Shown: positions 1 to 9,038 of the stretch, piece after piece | Layout: each line of letters begins with the position of its first letter | How positions within the stretch are numbered: position 1 is the first letter of the stretch | The notes under the pieces: model-generated | Database searches by the model: none | The model's input: the letters and a program-made list of their open reading frames with translations, nothing else | What the model was told of the DNA's origin: nothing | DNA from: Haloactinomyces albus | GTDB taxonomy: Bacteria; Actinomycetota; Actinomycetes; Mycobacteriales; Pseudonocardiaceae | Direction of reading: 5' to 3' | Length of the DNA stretch: 64,000 bases | Assembly (NCBI RefSeq): GCF_031458135.1 | Contig: NZ_JAVDXW010000001.1 | Coordinates: 4,030,001 to 4,094,000, forward strand | Program-made: the position numbers and the translations under genes

Positions 1-3000
1 AGGCGAGCTCGAGGTAGGCGGTTCCGGGAATGAGCACGGTGTCCAGGACCGCGTGCTCGGGGATCCAGGGTTGAGTCGTCTGGGTGAGTCGGCCGGTGAA
101 CAGCCAACCTCGGTCGTCGGGCAGTTGCATGGTGGCTGCCAGCAGCGGGTGCTGTGCCGGGAGGGCTCCCAGAGATGTGGGGTCACCGTCGTTGACGGGT
201 GTATCCAGCCAGTGGCGCTGGTGCTGGAAGGCGTAGGTCGGTAGCTCCACGGGGCGGGCGTGCGGAATCACGACGTCCCAGTCCGGACGGTGCCCGTCCA
301 GGAACATCCGCAGCACGGAGGTGAGGAAGGTGCTGACTTCGGGGCGCTCGGCGCGCATGGCCGCTGCCAGGAGCGGCTCCGTGGCCCCGGTCGTGGTGTC
401 AGCCAGAGTGGCGTCGGCCATCGGGGTCAGGACGCTGTCCGGCCCGATCTCCAGGTAAGTGGTCGTACCTCGCTCGGCGAGGGTGGTGATGCCATCGGCG
501 AACCGTACGGGTCGGCGAATGTGGTGCGCCCAGTACTCGGGGTCGGTCGGTTCTCCTGGCTCGGCGAACCGTCCGGTCACGTTGGAGACGAGCGGAGTCC
601 GTGGCTCGTGTAACTCTACTTCGGACAGAGCTTGTCCGAATCGCTCAACGGCGGAATCCATGTGTGGGGAGTGGAAAGCGTGGCTGACGTTCAGCCTCCG
701 CGCTTTGCGCCCTTGGTCGGTAAAATGGGCTCCCACGGATTCTGCGATGTCGGCGTCACCGGACACGACCACCGCTTCGGGCGCATTGACGGCTGCGATC
801 GTCACCCTTCCCGCGTGCTCCTCGAGTGCGGCGAGCACCTCGGATTCCCCGGCCGCAATGGCGACCATTGCTCCGTCGTCCCGGGCGGCCTGCATCGTCT
901 GCCCGCGCGCGGCGATCAGAGTGACCGCATCGGTAAGGGAGAGCACTCCCGCGACGTGTGCGGCGGTGATTTCGCCGATCGAGTGGCCGATGACAGCGTC
1001 GGGAACCAGGCCGTGGTCCTCGTAGAGCCGGTAAAGCGCACATTCGATGGTGAACAGGGCAGCCTGCGTGTATACGGTCCGGTCGAGCAGATCGGCTTCC
1101 GCGCTCCCGCTGTCGGCGAACATCACCGCCCGCAACGGAGTCTCGAGGTGGGCGTCGAATCGTGTGCAGATCTCGTCGACGGTCTCGGCGAACACCGGAA
1201 AAGTGGCGTGGAGTTCGCGTCCCATCCCGACTCGCTGGGATCCCTGGCCGGAGAACACGAACGCCAGACCACCGCGAGATCGCCGGATGTTGCCTTGCAG
1301 CACCTCCGGTAGCTGGGCATTGTCGCTCAGTGCCTCGAGTCCGGTGAGGGCTTGTTGGCGGTCGGTGGCGATGATGGCGGCGCGGTGTTCGAAGTGGGTG
1401 CGGGTGGTGGCCAGCGAGTAGGCGATGTCGCGGAGGTGGAGGTGGGGGTTGTGGCGGAGGAATGTGGCCAGTCGGTGGGCTTGGTGGTGGAGAGCGGTTT
1501 CGTTTTTGGCGGAGAGGACGAGGGGGAGTTCGGTGGGGGTGTTGTCGTTGTTGGGGGTGTTGTCGTCGGTGGGGGTGGGGGCTTGTTCGAGGATGATGTG
1601 GGCGTTGGTGCCGGAGATGCCGAAGGAGGAGATGGCGGCGCGGCGGGGTTGGTCGTGGTGGGTGGTCCAGGGTTGGGGTTGGGTGAGGAGGGCGAGGTTG
1701 CTGGTGTGCCAGTCGATGTGGGGGGTGGGTTGGTGGGCGTGGAGGGTTTGGGGGAGTGTGCGGTGGCGGAGGGCTTGGATCATTTTGATGATCCCGCCGA
1801 CGCCGGCGGCGGCTTGGGTGTGGCCGATGTTGGATTTCAGGGAGCCGAGCCAGAGGGGGTGTTGGGGGGTGTGGTGGTGGCCGTAGGTGGCTTGGAGGGC
1901 TTGGGCTTCGATGGGGTCGCCGAGGGTGGTGCCGGTGCCGTGGGCTTCGACGGCGTCGATGTCGGCGGGGGTGAGTCTGGCGTTGGTCAGGGCTTGGCGG
2001 ATGACTCGTTCTTGGGAGGGCCCGTTCGGTGCGGTGAGTCCGTTGCTGGCGCCGTCCTGGTTGACCGCCGAGCCACGTACCAGGCCCAGGATTTGGTGTC
2101 CGTTGGCTTGGGCTTCGGAGAGCCGTTCCAGTAGCAGCACCCCGACACCCTCGGCCCAGCCGGTGCCGTCGGCCTCCGCCGAGAACGCCTTGCACCGACC
2201 GTCCGGAGCCAGCCCCCCTTGCCGGGAGAATTCCACGAAGATACCAGGATTGGACATCACCGTGGTGCCGCACGCCAAGGCGAGCTTGCACTCGCCGCCG
2301 CGCAGGGCTTGCACCGCCATGTGCAGCGCGACCAGCGACGAGGAGCACGCCGTGTCCACCGTCACCGCAGGTCCTTCGAAACCGAAGGTGTAGGCGATCC
2401 GCCCCGAGGCGACACTGCCGGTGTTGCCGGTCAGCAAGTAGCCTTCGGAACCATTGGCGCGCTCGTGCATGCGTGGCCCGTAGTCCTGTGGCATCGCACC
2501 GACGAAGACGCCGACCTCCTGCTTGGGCAGCTCGTCCTGTGCCAGCCCCGCGTGCTCGAATGCCTCCCAGCTCGTCTCCAGCAGGAGCCGCTGCTGGGGG
2601 TCCATGGCGGCGGCCTCCCGTGGGCTGATGCCGAAGAACTGCGCGTCGAACAGGTCGGCCTCGTACAAGAAGCCGCCCTGGTTGACGTACGACTTCCCGA
2701 TCTCGTCCCTGTCCAGGCTGTCCAGATTCCATCCCCGGTTGTCGGGGAAGCCGGAGATCGCGTCTCGGCCCTCGATGAGCAGTTGCCACAGATCCTCAGC
2801 CGAGCGCACCCCGCCCGGGTAACGGCAGGATGTGGCGACGATGGCTATCGGCTCGTCGACACCGGCTTCGACAGGCGCTCCGCCTGCGGGGCTCTTTTCC
2901 GCGCCGAAAAGCTCCGCCTCTATCCGTTCGGCCAGCGCGGTGAGCGTCGGACGAGCGTAGATCACGGTCGAGGGCAGATCGAGCCCCGTGACGGTGTTGA

Positions 3001-5920
3001 GACGGTCTCGGAGCTCCACTGCTCCGAGGGACTCCAGGCCCAGTTCCTTGAAGTTCAGGTCGACGTCGACTTCCTCCGGGGAGGTGTGGCCGAGAACGGC
3101 GGCGGCTTGGGCTGCGACCAGTTCCACCAGCGCATTCTGCCGAGCGGATCCGGAGAGCTCGCTCAGCCGCTTCCGCAGGCTCGCATCGGCGAGATCGGAC
3201 TCCGGTTCGGACTCGGAGGGCGTGGCGGGGGAACTGTCGGCAGCGATGGGCTCTCCCGTGGTGGTCGGGGACTGCAGCCAGTAGTGCCGACGCTGAAACG
3301 CGTAGGTGGGGAGTTCGATGTGGTGTGCGTGGGGGGTGAGGGTGGTCCAGGTGGGGCTGTGGCCGTGGAGGTGGGCTTGGGTGAGGGCGGTGGTGAATTG
3401 GGTGGGGGTGTGTTCGTGGCGGCGGAGTGTGCTGATGGTGGTGGCGGGGGTGTTTTCGAGGGTGTCGGTGAGGGGGGTGGTGAGGACGGGGTGGGGGCTG
3501 ATTTCGATGAAGAGGGTGTGGCCGGTTTCGGTGAGGTTTTGGGCGGTGTCGTGGAAGTGGACGGTGTTGGCGAGGTTGTTGTACCAGTAGGTGGCGTCGA
3601 GGTGGGTGGTGTTGAGGTGGGTGCCGGTGACGGTGGAGTGGAAGGGGATGGTGGCTGGTTGGGGGGTGATGGGGGCGAGGTCGGTGAGGATGCGGTGGCG
3701 TGCGGGGGCGACGTGGGGGCTGTGGGAGGCGTAGTCCACGGCGATGGTGCGTGCGTGGATGTTGTCGGTGTTGCAGGTGGTGAGGAAGGTGGTGATTTGT
3801 TCGGTGGGGCCGGCGATGACGGTGGAGGTGGGGCTGTTGATGGCGGCGATGTGGAGGTCGGTGGTGTGGGGGGTTTGTAGGCGGGTGTGGATTTCGTGGG
3901 CGGGGAGGTTGATGGAGGCCATGCCGCCGGTGCCTGCCAGGGTGCGGATGGCTTGGGAGCGTAGGGCGATGATGCGGGCGGAGTCGTCCAGGGAGAGTGC
4001 GCCGGCGATGTGGGCGGCGGCGATTTCGCCTTGGGAGTGTCCGAGGACGGCGTCGGGTTCGATGCCGTGGGCGCGCCATAGGGTGGCGAGGCTGATCATC
4101 ATGGCCCAGAGGGCGGGTTGGACGACGTCGACTCGGTCGAGGAGTTCGGCTCCGTGGTCGGTGGTGATGGTTTCGAGGAGGTCCCAGTCGGTGTGGGGGG
4201 CCAGGGCTTCGGCGCAGGCGTGGAGTTGTTGGGTGAATACGGGGGAGGTGTTGACGAGGTCGCGGGCCATGCCTGCCCATTGCGAGCCTTGGCCGGGGAA
4301 GACGAAGACCTTCTTGCCCGTTTCGCTCCGAGTCGCCGTACCGGGGAGCAGAACGTCGGGGGACGGAGTGTTGGTGGCGAGCGCGTGCAGGCCTGCCAAC
4401 CCGCGATCCCGGTCGGCGGCGACCACCGCCGCGCGCCGTGTGAAGTGGGTGCGGGTGGTGGCCAACGAGTAGGCCACGTCCCGGACGCTCAGGTCGGGCC
4501 GTTCTTCGAGATGGGAACGCAGTCGGGCAGCCTGAGCGGCCAACCCGCGCTTGGTCTTGGCCGACAGGACCCAGGGAAGCGCCGCGGTTTCGTCGTACTT
4601 CGGGTCCGTGTCCTCGGTGCCGCTCGGCACGGAAGGCGTCTTCGGGGCTTCGGCGAGTACGACATGGCAGTTGGTGCCGCCCATGCCGAACGAGGAAACC
4701 CCCGCGACGAGTCCCTGCTGCTCGTCCGGCCATTCGTCGAGTTGCCCGCAGACCCGCAGGCCCAGGGTGTCCAGGGGAATCTCCGGGTTGGGCGTTTCGA
4801 AGTTGAGGCTTGCCGGGAGTTGCCGGTGCGCGATGCTGAGAGCGGTCTTGAGGAACCCGGTGATACCGGCTGCGCCCTCCAGATGGCCGACATTCGTTTT
4901 CGCCGAACCGACCAGGAGTGGGGAGTCGGAGGTGCGGTGGTCACCGAGCACGTTCCCGAGCGCGGCCGCCTCGATCGGATCGCCGACGCGAGTGCCCGTG
5001 CCGTGCAGTTCGACGTACTGGACTTCGCCCGGATCCACTCCGGCCTGTTCGTAGGCTTCCCGCAGTACCTCTTCCTGACCTTCGCGGCCGGGCACCGTCA
5101 ACCCGAAGGTGGCACCGTCGTTGTTGACCGCGCTGCCCAGGATCGTGCACAGTACCGGATTACCGTCCCGGAGCGCGTGGGAAAGGGGTTTGAGCACCAC
5201 GGTTGCCGCACCCTCTCCCCGGACGTAGCCGTTGGCGCGGGCGTCGAAAGTGAAGCAACGTCCGTCCGGGGAGAGTCCACCGAATCTGGCGGACCGCACC
5301 GTGCTTTCCGGAGCGAGGGTGAGGTTGACGCCGCCGACGATGGCAAGACTCGATTCACCCCGGTGGAGGCTCTCGCAGCCGTTGTGCACCGCGACGAGCG
5401 AGGACGATTGTCCCGTGTCGATCACCATGCTGGGTCCGCGCAGGCCGAGAGCGTAGGAGACCCGGTTGGCGATGATACCGCGGTGTGAGCCGATGATCGA
5501 ATGCTGGTTCAATTCCCGGTCGTCGAGTCTGCTCGACAGTATCGAGTAGTCGTCCCAGATGGAACCGACGAACACGGCTGTGCGAGTGCCCTCGAGGTCG
5601 CCAGGACATATCCGGGCGTTCTCGAGGGCACTCCAGGCGAGCTCGAGAATGATCCGCTGCTGCGGGTCCATGGAAGCGGCTTCTCGGGGAGAGATTCCGA
5701 AAAACGATGCGTCGAAATGGCCGACATTTTCGAGGAAACCACCGAAGTATGGGTCGTCCTCATCGGATTCCCACCGGTTCTCGGGTGGTTCCGTGATCGT
5801 GTCGACACCGTCTCGAAGCAGCTTCCAGAAATCATCGGGGTTCGAAGCCCGCGGTAACCGGCATGACGTCCCGATGACTGCAATGGGCTCCTTGTGTCCC
5901 GCCTCGCGCTTTTCGCTCAT
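1..5920 (-). CDS. Type I modular PKS with KSQ loading module (partial, runs off left edge)
   Basis: The frame is open from ATG 5920 to the window edge (1,973 codons visible). Domain order is KSQ (about residues 12-435), AT, ACP (Ser964 in GLESLGAV), KS, AT, then the first residues of a DH. In the first KS the active-site Cys is Gln (DTGQSSSL, Gln171), the signature of a decarboxylating loading KS. The first AT has GHSQG (Ser629) and YASH, the methylmalonyl pattern, so a propionyl starter is inferred. The second KS has a normal DTACSSSL (Cys1192). The second AT has GHSIG (Ser1647) and HAFH, the malonyl pattern. The DH begins with His1956 in HAVLDTVLIP, with Asp where the family usually has Gly. 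The protein is therefore the first PKS of its assembly line. It lies downstream of the flavin monooxygenase and probably shares its SARP-type promoter. Confidence 0.95.
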   Translation of the reverse strand, partial: MSEKREAGHKEPIAVIGTSCRLPRASNPDDFWKLLRDGVDTITEPPENRWESDEDDPYFGGFLENVGHFDASFFGISPREAASMDPQQRIILELAWSALENARICPGDLEGTRTAVFVGSIWDDYSILSSRLDDRELNQHSIIGSHRGIIANRVSYALGLRGPSMVIDTGQSSSLVAVHNGCESLHRGESSLAIVGGVNLTLAPESTVRSARFGGLSPDGRCFTFDARANGYVRGEGAATVVLKPLSHALRDGNPVLCTILGSAVNNDGATFGLTVPGREGQEEVLREAYEQAGVDPGEVQYVELHGTGTRVGDPIEAAALGNVLGDHRTSDSPLLVGSAKTNVGHLEGAAGITGFLKTALSIAHRQLPASLNFETPNPEIPLDTLGLRVCGQLDEWPDEQQGLVAGVSSFGMGGTNCHVVLAEAPKTPSVPSGTEDTDPKYDETAALPWVLSAKTKRGLAAQAARLRSHLEERPDLSVRDVAYSLATTRTHFTRRAAVVAADRDRGLAGLHALATNTPSPDVLLPGTATRSETGKKVFVFPGQGSQWAGMARDLVNTSPVFTQQLHACAEALAPHTDWDLLETITTDHGAELLDRVDVVQPALWAMMISLATLWRAHGIEPDAVLGHSQGEIAAAHIAGALSLDDSARIIALRSQAIRTLAGTGGMASINLPAHEIHTRLQTPHTTDLHIAAINSPTSTVIAGPTEQITTFLTTCNTDNIHARTIAVDYASHSPHVAPARHRILTDLAPITPQPATIPFHSTVTGTHLNTTHLDATYWYNNLANTVHFHDTAQNLTETGHTLFIEISPHPVLTTPLTDTLENTPATTISTLRRHEHTPTQFTTALTQAHLHGHSPTWTTLTPHAHHIELPTYAFQRRHYWLQSPTTTGEPIAADSSPATPSESEPESDLADASLRKRLSELSGSARQNALVELVAAQAAAVLGHTSPEEVDVDLNFKELGLESLGAVELRDRLNTVTGLDLPSTVIYARPTLTALAERIEAELFGAEKSPAGGAPVEAGVDEPIAIVATSCRYPGGVRSAEDLWQLLIEGRDAISGFPDNRGWNLDSLDRDEIGKSYVNQGGFLYEADLFDAQFFGISPREAAAMDPQQRLLLETSWEAFEHAGLAQDELPKQEVGVFVGAMPQDYGPRMHERANGSEGYLLTGNTGSVASGRIAYTFGFEGPAVTVDTACSSSLVALHMAVQALRGGECKLALACGTTVMSNPGIFVEFSRQGGLAPDGRCKAFSAEADGTGWAEGVGVLLLERLSEAQANGHQILGLVRGSAVNQDGASNGLTAPNGPSQERVIRQALTNARLTPADIDAVEAHGTGTTLGDPIEAQALQATYGHHHTPQHPLWLGSLKSNIGHTQAAAGVGGIIKMIQALRHRTLPQTLHAHQPTPHIDWHTSNLALLTQPQPWTTHHDQPRRAAISSFGISGTNAHIILEQAPTPTDDNTPNNDNTPTELPLVLSAKNETALHHQAHRLATFLRHNPHLHLRDIAYSLATTRTHFEHRAAIIATDRQQALTGLEALSDNAQLPEVLQGNIRRSRGGLAFVFSGQGSQRVGMGRELHATFPVFAETVDEICTRFDAHLETPLRAVMFADSGSAEADLLDRTVYTQAALFTIECALYRLYEDHGLVPDAVIGHSIGEITAAHVAGVLSLTDAVTLIAARGQTMQAARDDGAMVAIAAGESEVLAALEEHAGRVTIAAVNAPEAVVVSGDADIAESVGAHFTDQGRKARRLNVSHAFHSPHMDSAVERFGQALSEVELHEPRTPLVSNVTGRFAEPGEPTDPEYWAHHIRRPVRFADGITTLAERGTTTYLEIGPDSVLTPMADATLADTTTGATEPLLAAAMRAERPEVSTFLTSVLRMFLDGHRPDWDVVIPHARPVELPTYAFQHQRHWLDTPVNDGDPTSLGALPAQHPLLAATMQLPDDRGWLFTGRLTQTTQPWIPEHAVLDTVLIPGTAYLELA

Positions 5921-6100
5921 CGCCCTTCCTCGGTCGGCCCTCGTGTCGAGGTGGTTGTCCTGGTGTCCAGGAAAAGGATCGTTGTTCTTACGCCGGGTGC
6001 GGCAGGCATCGTTCTTCCGTGGAGTTTCGGGTGTTCGACCGTGCCGCTTCGGCGGGTCGACCGTGCCCGCTGGGGACGATCTGCGGATGGGATGTCGGTG

Positions 6101-7375
6101 TCAGCGACGAGACGATTCGGCTCCGGCGTCCCCGGCTGGGACGTTCTCCGGCTCGGCACGCAGGTCGACTGGATCGATGGGTACGGTCCCGAGCATTTTG
6201 TTCAACATCCGGTACTTCACCGGAAGCCGGTGCAGAATCCGGTACTTGATCTGGCGGGCCAGGATTCCGGCCTTACTTGTCACGGCGAGGCCGCTTTCCT
6301 GCGCTGTCTGGAAGCGCGTTACTTGGTCCTTGTGTGCTCGTCGTTCGGTGACGAAGTCGCTGAAGACCCGGCCGGGAACGGGTTCCTCGTCGGCGCCGTT
6401 ACGCAGCGCTTCCGCGATTATCGGGGTGATACGCACGCAATCCTGAATGGCCAGGTTGACCCCTTGGCCGAGGATGGGCGTGCACGTGTGCGAGGCGTCC
6501 CCGATCAGGACCAGACCGTCACGAGCCCAGTTGTCCACATACGCGGTGAAGATCTCCAGGAAACTGGTGTCGTCCCAGGAGTTGAGATGGTTGTCCATCA
6601 GCGGTCCGAGCTGCGGGGCCAGTTTTCGGACCTGCTCTTTGAACGAGTCCAGTCCCGCATTGCGGATCTTCCCGAAACCTCGTTTCGGCAGGTTCTGCGC
6701 GACTCGGATGTCGTCCGGATACGTCGGCATGCACACCAGGTGCCGGTCGCGGTCGACGAAGAACTGAGTGTAGTGCCGGTCCCACTCCGGTGGCCGCGGG
6801 ACCTTGAACCAGAGAACATCCCGGTCCATCGGCTCGACGTGAGCTTTGACTCCTGCGGCTTTCCGTACTTTCGAGAACCGTCCGTCGGCACCGACCACGA
6901 GCCTCGCACGTACGGTGGATCGCGAGCCGTCACCGAATCGTAGCTCCGCACCGACGACTTTGCCGGACTCCTCGATCAGATTGGTCATCTGCGCGCCGGC
7001 GGCGTGGTGGTAGCTGGGTTCCTGGCTTGCCGCGTCATTGATGATACTGAGCAGCGCCGGCTGTGGCATGTCGATGTAGGGCTTTTTCCGCGCGGTGCGG
7101 AGATACTCCACGTCCATGACGTGACGCTTCTCGAGGTACATCTTCATGCCCTTTGTCTCCAGGTAACCGTGCGCGCGCATAGCGGGCCCGAACCCGAGTT
7201 CGTTGAGGGCCGTCAACGAGCCCGACACGAGTGTTTCACCGCGGAAGCTGCGCTCGACCGTCGCTTGTTTCTCGGCTACTATGACCCGGATACCGCGGCG
7301 GGCCAGCATGCAGCCGAGCAGCGAACCGGCAGGGCCGCCACCGATGATCAGTACGTCCGTTTCCTCAGGGATCAT
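6101..7375 (-). CDS. FAD-dependent monooxygenase (PHBH-fold, group A)
   Basis: This is a 424-residue flavoprotein. The N-terminal dinucleotide fold is VLIIGGGPAGSLLG and the second FAD motif is GDASHTCTPILGQGVNLA, the layout of single-component NAD(P)H-dependent aromatic or polyketide hydroxylases. ATG 7375 is chosen over the longer frame because GGAAAGG lies about 8 nt upstream and the nucleotide-binding fold starts only seven residues in. It sits between the hydrolase and the PKS on the same strand. A tailoring oxidation of the polyketide is inferred; the substrate cannot be read from the sequence. Relatives also include halogenase-like and geranylgeranyl-reductase-like proteins, but I saw no halogenase-specific WxWxIP motif. 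Confidence 0.85.
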   Translation of the reverse strand: MIPEETDVLIIGGGPAGSLLGCMLARRGIRVIVAEKQATVERSFRGETLVSGSLTALNELGFGPAMRAHGYLETKGMKMYLEKRHVMDVEYLRTARKKPYIDMPQPALLSIINDAASQEPSYHHAAGAQMTNLIEESGKVVGAELRFGDGSRSTVRARLVVGADGRFSKVRKAAGVKAHVEPMDRDVLWFKVPRPPEWDRHYTQFFVDRDRHLVCMPTYPDDIRVAQNLPKRGFGKIRNAGLDSFKEQVRKLAPQLGPLMDNHLNSWDDTSFLEIFTAYVDNWARDGLVLIGDASHTCTPILGQGVNLAIQDCVRITPIIAEALRNGADEEPVPGRVFSDFVTERRAHKDQVTRFQTAQESGLAVTSKAGILARQIKYRILHRLPVKYRMLNKMLGTVPIDPVDLRAEPENVPAGDAGAESSRR

Positions 7376-7486
7376 TTCAGCGCCTTTCCGCCAGATGTTG
7401 TCTGGTTGTGTACCGGCGAAACACGCCCGGATGTTCGACAACGGTCCGGCCGCTGGTGTCACCGATCGGGCATTTCGCTGGGTCAA

Positions 7487-7518
7487 TCATTAGCTACAAA
7501 GCTAAAGTCCCTCTAAAG
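7487..7518 (-). promoter_or_regulatory. SARP-type promoter: 11-bp-period direct repeat plus -10
   Basis: On the plus strand CTAAAG occurs at 7502-7507 and again at 7513-7518, exactly 11 bp apart (CTTTAG-N5-CTTTAG on the coding strand). Nine bases further downstream is TAATGAT (7492-7486), a plausible -10. SARP activators are known to bind 11- or 22-bp-period direct repeats placed just upstream of the -10 box. It would drive the monooxygenase and the PKS. Confidence 0.6.
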
Positions 7519-7606
7519 GGGCTCTTGTGGACTTTTCCAGGTGATACCACCAGGATGGTGCTGCGCGTGCTGGGCCGCGTGTCATGAGTTCGCCGGTGCG
7601 CACACT

Positions 7607-7639
7607 GTTCCTCTCCGATACGGGGTACCGGAGAGGAAC
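7607..7639. terminator. Perfect 11-bp hairpin downstream of the hydrolase gene
   Basis: GTTCCTCTCCG (7607-7617) and CGGAGAGGAAC (7629-7639) are perfect inverted repeats around an 11-nt loop. The hairpin lies 30 bp past the stop codon of the hydrolase. No long U-tract follows on that strand, so it would be a GC-rich actinobacterial terminator or an RNA-processing hairpin. It separates the KAS III-to-hydrolase unit from the monooxygenase-PKS unit. Confidence 0.6.
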
Positions 7640-7668
7640 CTTTTCGGGGAACCGTGGTTATGCCTGTA

Positions 7669-8700
7669 TCAGACCTGCTGCTCCTGTCGCATCCGTGTGA
7701 GTGAGTCGAAGAGCCACTCGCGAGTCTCCTGAAGATGGCCCGGTGAGGCGTGCACGTCGTCGAGAACCCGCGTTCTCAGGTTGTGGACGTGGTCCCGCAG
7801 ATGGTGTATCTCGCTCGGTGGCGTGATCTCGTCCTGGGTGCTGGCCATGTAGGCGACCGGAATCCGCAATGCTGCCAGCTCTTCCGGGGTCAGGGCCCAT
7901 CCGTCGAGCTCACTCGACAGGTTTTCAGGAGAGGTGCCCAACAGGTGAGCAAGCGTATCGATTGTCACCCTCGGCAGCTGCGTTCGCCAATCCACGTCGG
8001 TGAAAAAGTCGCTGATGGGAGCGGCATTGGAAATGACCCCTCGGATCCGCGGTTCCTCGATGGCGCACCGGAGAGCCAGATGACCACTGAAACTGTTCGC
8101 TATGGCGAAGGTGCGCGCGACATCCGCATGGGAGGCGAGCGCGTCCAGGATCCGGGGGAGCATGCGCCAGCTATCGCGCTCGTAACGCACCGTGTTCTCA
8201 CCCACCCCCGGCATCTCCGTGATGACCATTGCCAGGCCGAGCTGATCGGCCAGCTCCAGCAGCGGAGCCCACTGTTCCTTGAGGCTGACGATGCCGCCCA
8301 TGAACAGGAGGAGCGGACGTGGCCGGGTAGCGGAAAGCCCATTGGTCAAGCAGCGCACACGGCCCTTTGGTTCGGCCAGTTCCAGATCGAGCCGTCCGAT
8401 TTCCGAACGGTTGCTCCGCCACTCGTCGAATGACTCGACCGCACGCCGTAAGGCCTCCTGGCGTGCCGCACCATCGACGAACGGAAAGCGAGCCATCGTG
8501 TAGCAGTTGCAGGCAGCGAGGTTGTCCCCGTCGGCTCTGTAGGCGTCGCCGACGGACGACCACTCGTACACCCATGACCGCGGTGCCCCGTCGCGATCGT
8601 GGCTTATCCGATCGAGCACCTCCTCCCAGAGATCATCGGGAATGTTCAGCAACTTCGAGTGAACCGAGGCGAATTTCTTGAGTTCACCGATATGATTCAT
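7669..8700 (-). CDS. Alpha/beta-hydrolase fold enzyme, FrsA-like
   Basis: A protein of 343 residues. An N-terminal helical extension of about 110 residues precedes an alpha/beta-hydrolase core (LLLFMGGIVSLKEQW oxyanion strand, then the nucleophile elbow ANSFSG). The elbow is an atypical version of GxSxG, with Ala and Ser in place of the glycines. The last Asp (STQDEITPP) and His (DVHASPGH) of a triad are placed as expected. In tetronate pathways an alpha/beta-hydrolase-fold enzyme (the Agg5/QmnD4 type) eliminates acetate to form the exocyclic double bond. This gene, next to FkbH, ACP and KAS III, is a candidate for that step, but no matching O-acetyltransferase is visible in the window. A plain esterase or cyclase role remains possible. 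Confidence 0.75.
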   Translation of the reverse strand: MNHIGELKKFASVHSKLLNIPDDLWEEVLDRISHDRDGAPRSWVYEWSSVGDAYRADGDNLAACNCYTMARFPFVDGAARQEALRRAVESFDEWRSNRSEIGRLDLELAEPKGRVRCLTNGLSATRPRPLLLFMGGIVSLKEQWAPLLELADQLGLAMVITEMPGVGENTVRYERDSWRMLPRILDALASHADVARTFAIANSFSGHLALRCAIEEPRIRGVISNAAPISDFFTDVDWRTQLPRVTIDTLAHLLGTSPENLSSELDGWALTPEELAALRIPVAYMASTQDEITPPSEIHHLRDHVHNLRTRVLDDVHASPGHLQETREWLFDSLTRMRQEQQV

Positions 8701-8810
8701 CGCACAATACTTTCATTTGGTCCGGAAGCCCGGTTCGCCGACACAGCGGGAATGCCGGTACGAGCCGCGAGCGTGGTCGGCGCGGTTTCACTGCCTTTCG
8801 GGGCGAATTC

Positions 8811-9038
8811 TCAAACACCGACGTAGAGATTGAAGATATCCTCGAGGGAACTCGCTTCGAGGATGTCCGGCAGGGGAACGCTGCGCCCGGTGCGCTTTTC
8901 CATGGCAGAGACCAGACCCAGTAGGTGTACGGAGTCCCAGCCGGGCACCTCGTCGAAACCGCGGCTGGTGAGTTCGACGGTCAGCTCCAAGCCGATCTGG
9001 TCACGCATCATCGTGACGAATTCGTCCAATGTGTTCAC
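8811..9038 (-). CDS. Free-standing acyl carrier protein (glyceryl carrier)
   Basis: A 75-residue protein with phosphopantetheine site GWDSVHLL. It starts with GTG at 9038, overlapping the FkbH stop codon by 4 nt (GTGA), and GGGAG lies about 9 nt upstream, so the two are translationally coupled. Carrier proteins encoded next to FkbH-like enzymes receive the D-glyceryl unit made from 1,3-bisphosphoglycerate. This pairing is the basis for calling it the glyceryl-ACP rather than a PKS or fatty-acid ACP. Confidence 0.9.
   Translation of the reverse strand: MNTLDEFVTMMRDQIGLELTVELTSRGFDEVPGWDSVHLLGLVSAMEKRTGRSVPLPDILEASSLEDIFNLYVGV

Noticed and set aside
756-4733. Two long minus-strand frames (756-2789 and 2796-4733) overlapping PKS-A
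   Set aside because: They are rich in Pro, His and Arg and have no family motifs. The PKS-A frame through the same region is continuous and carries all KS, AT and ACP motifs.
1352-5488. Long plus-strand frames (1352-2134, 2219-3880, 4118-5488) opposite PKS-A
   Set aside because: They are Gly/Val-rich shadows of the PKS-A reading frame without recognisable domains.
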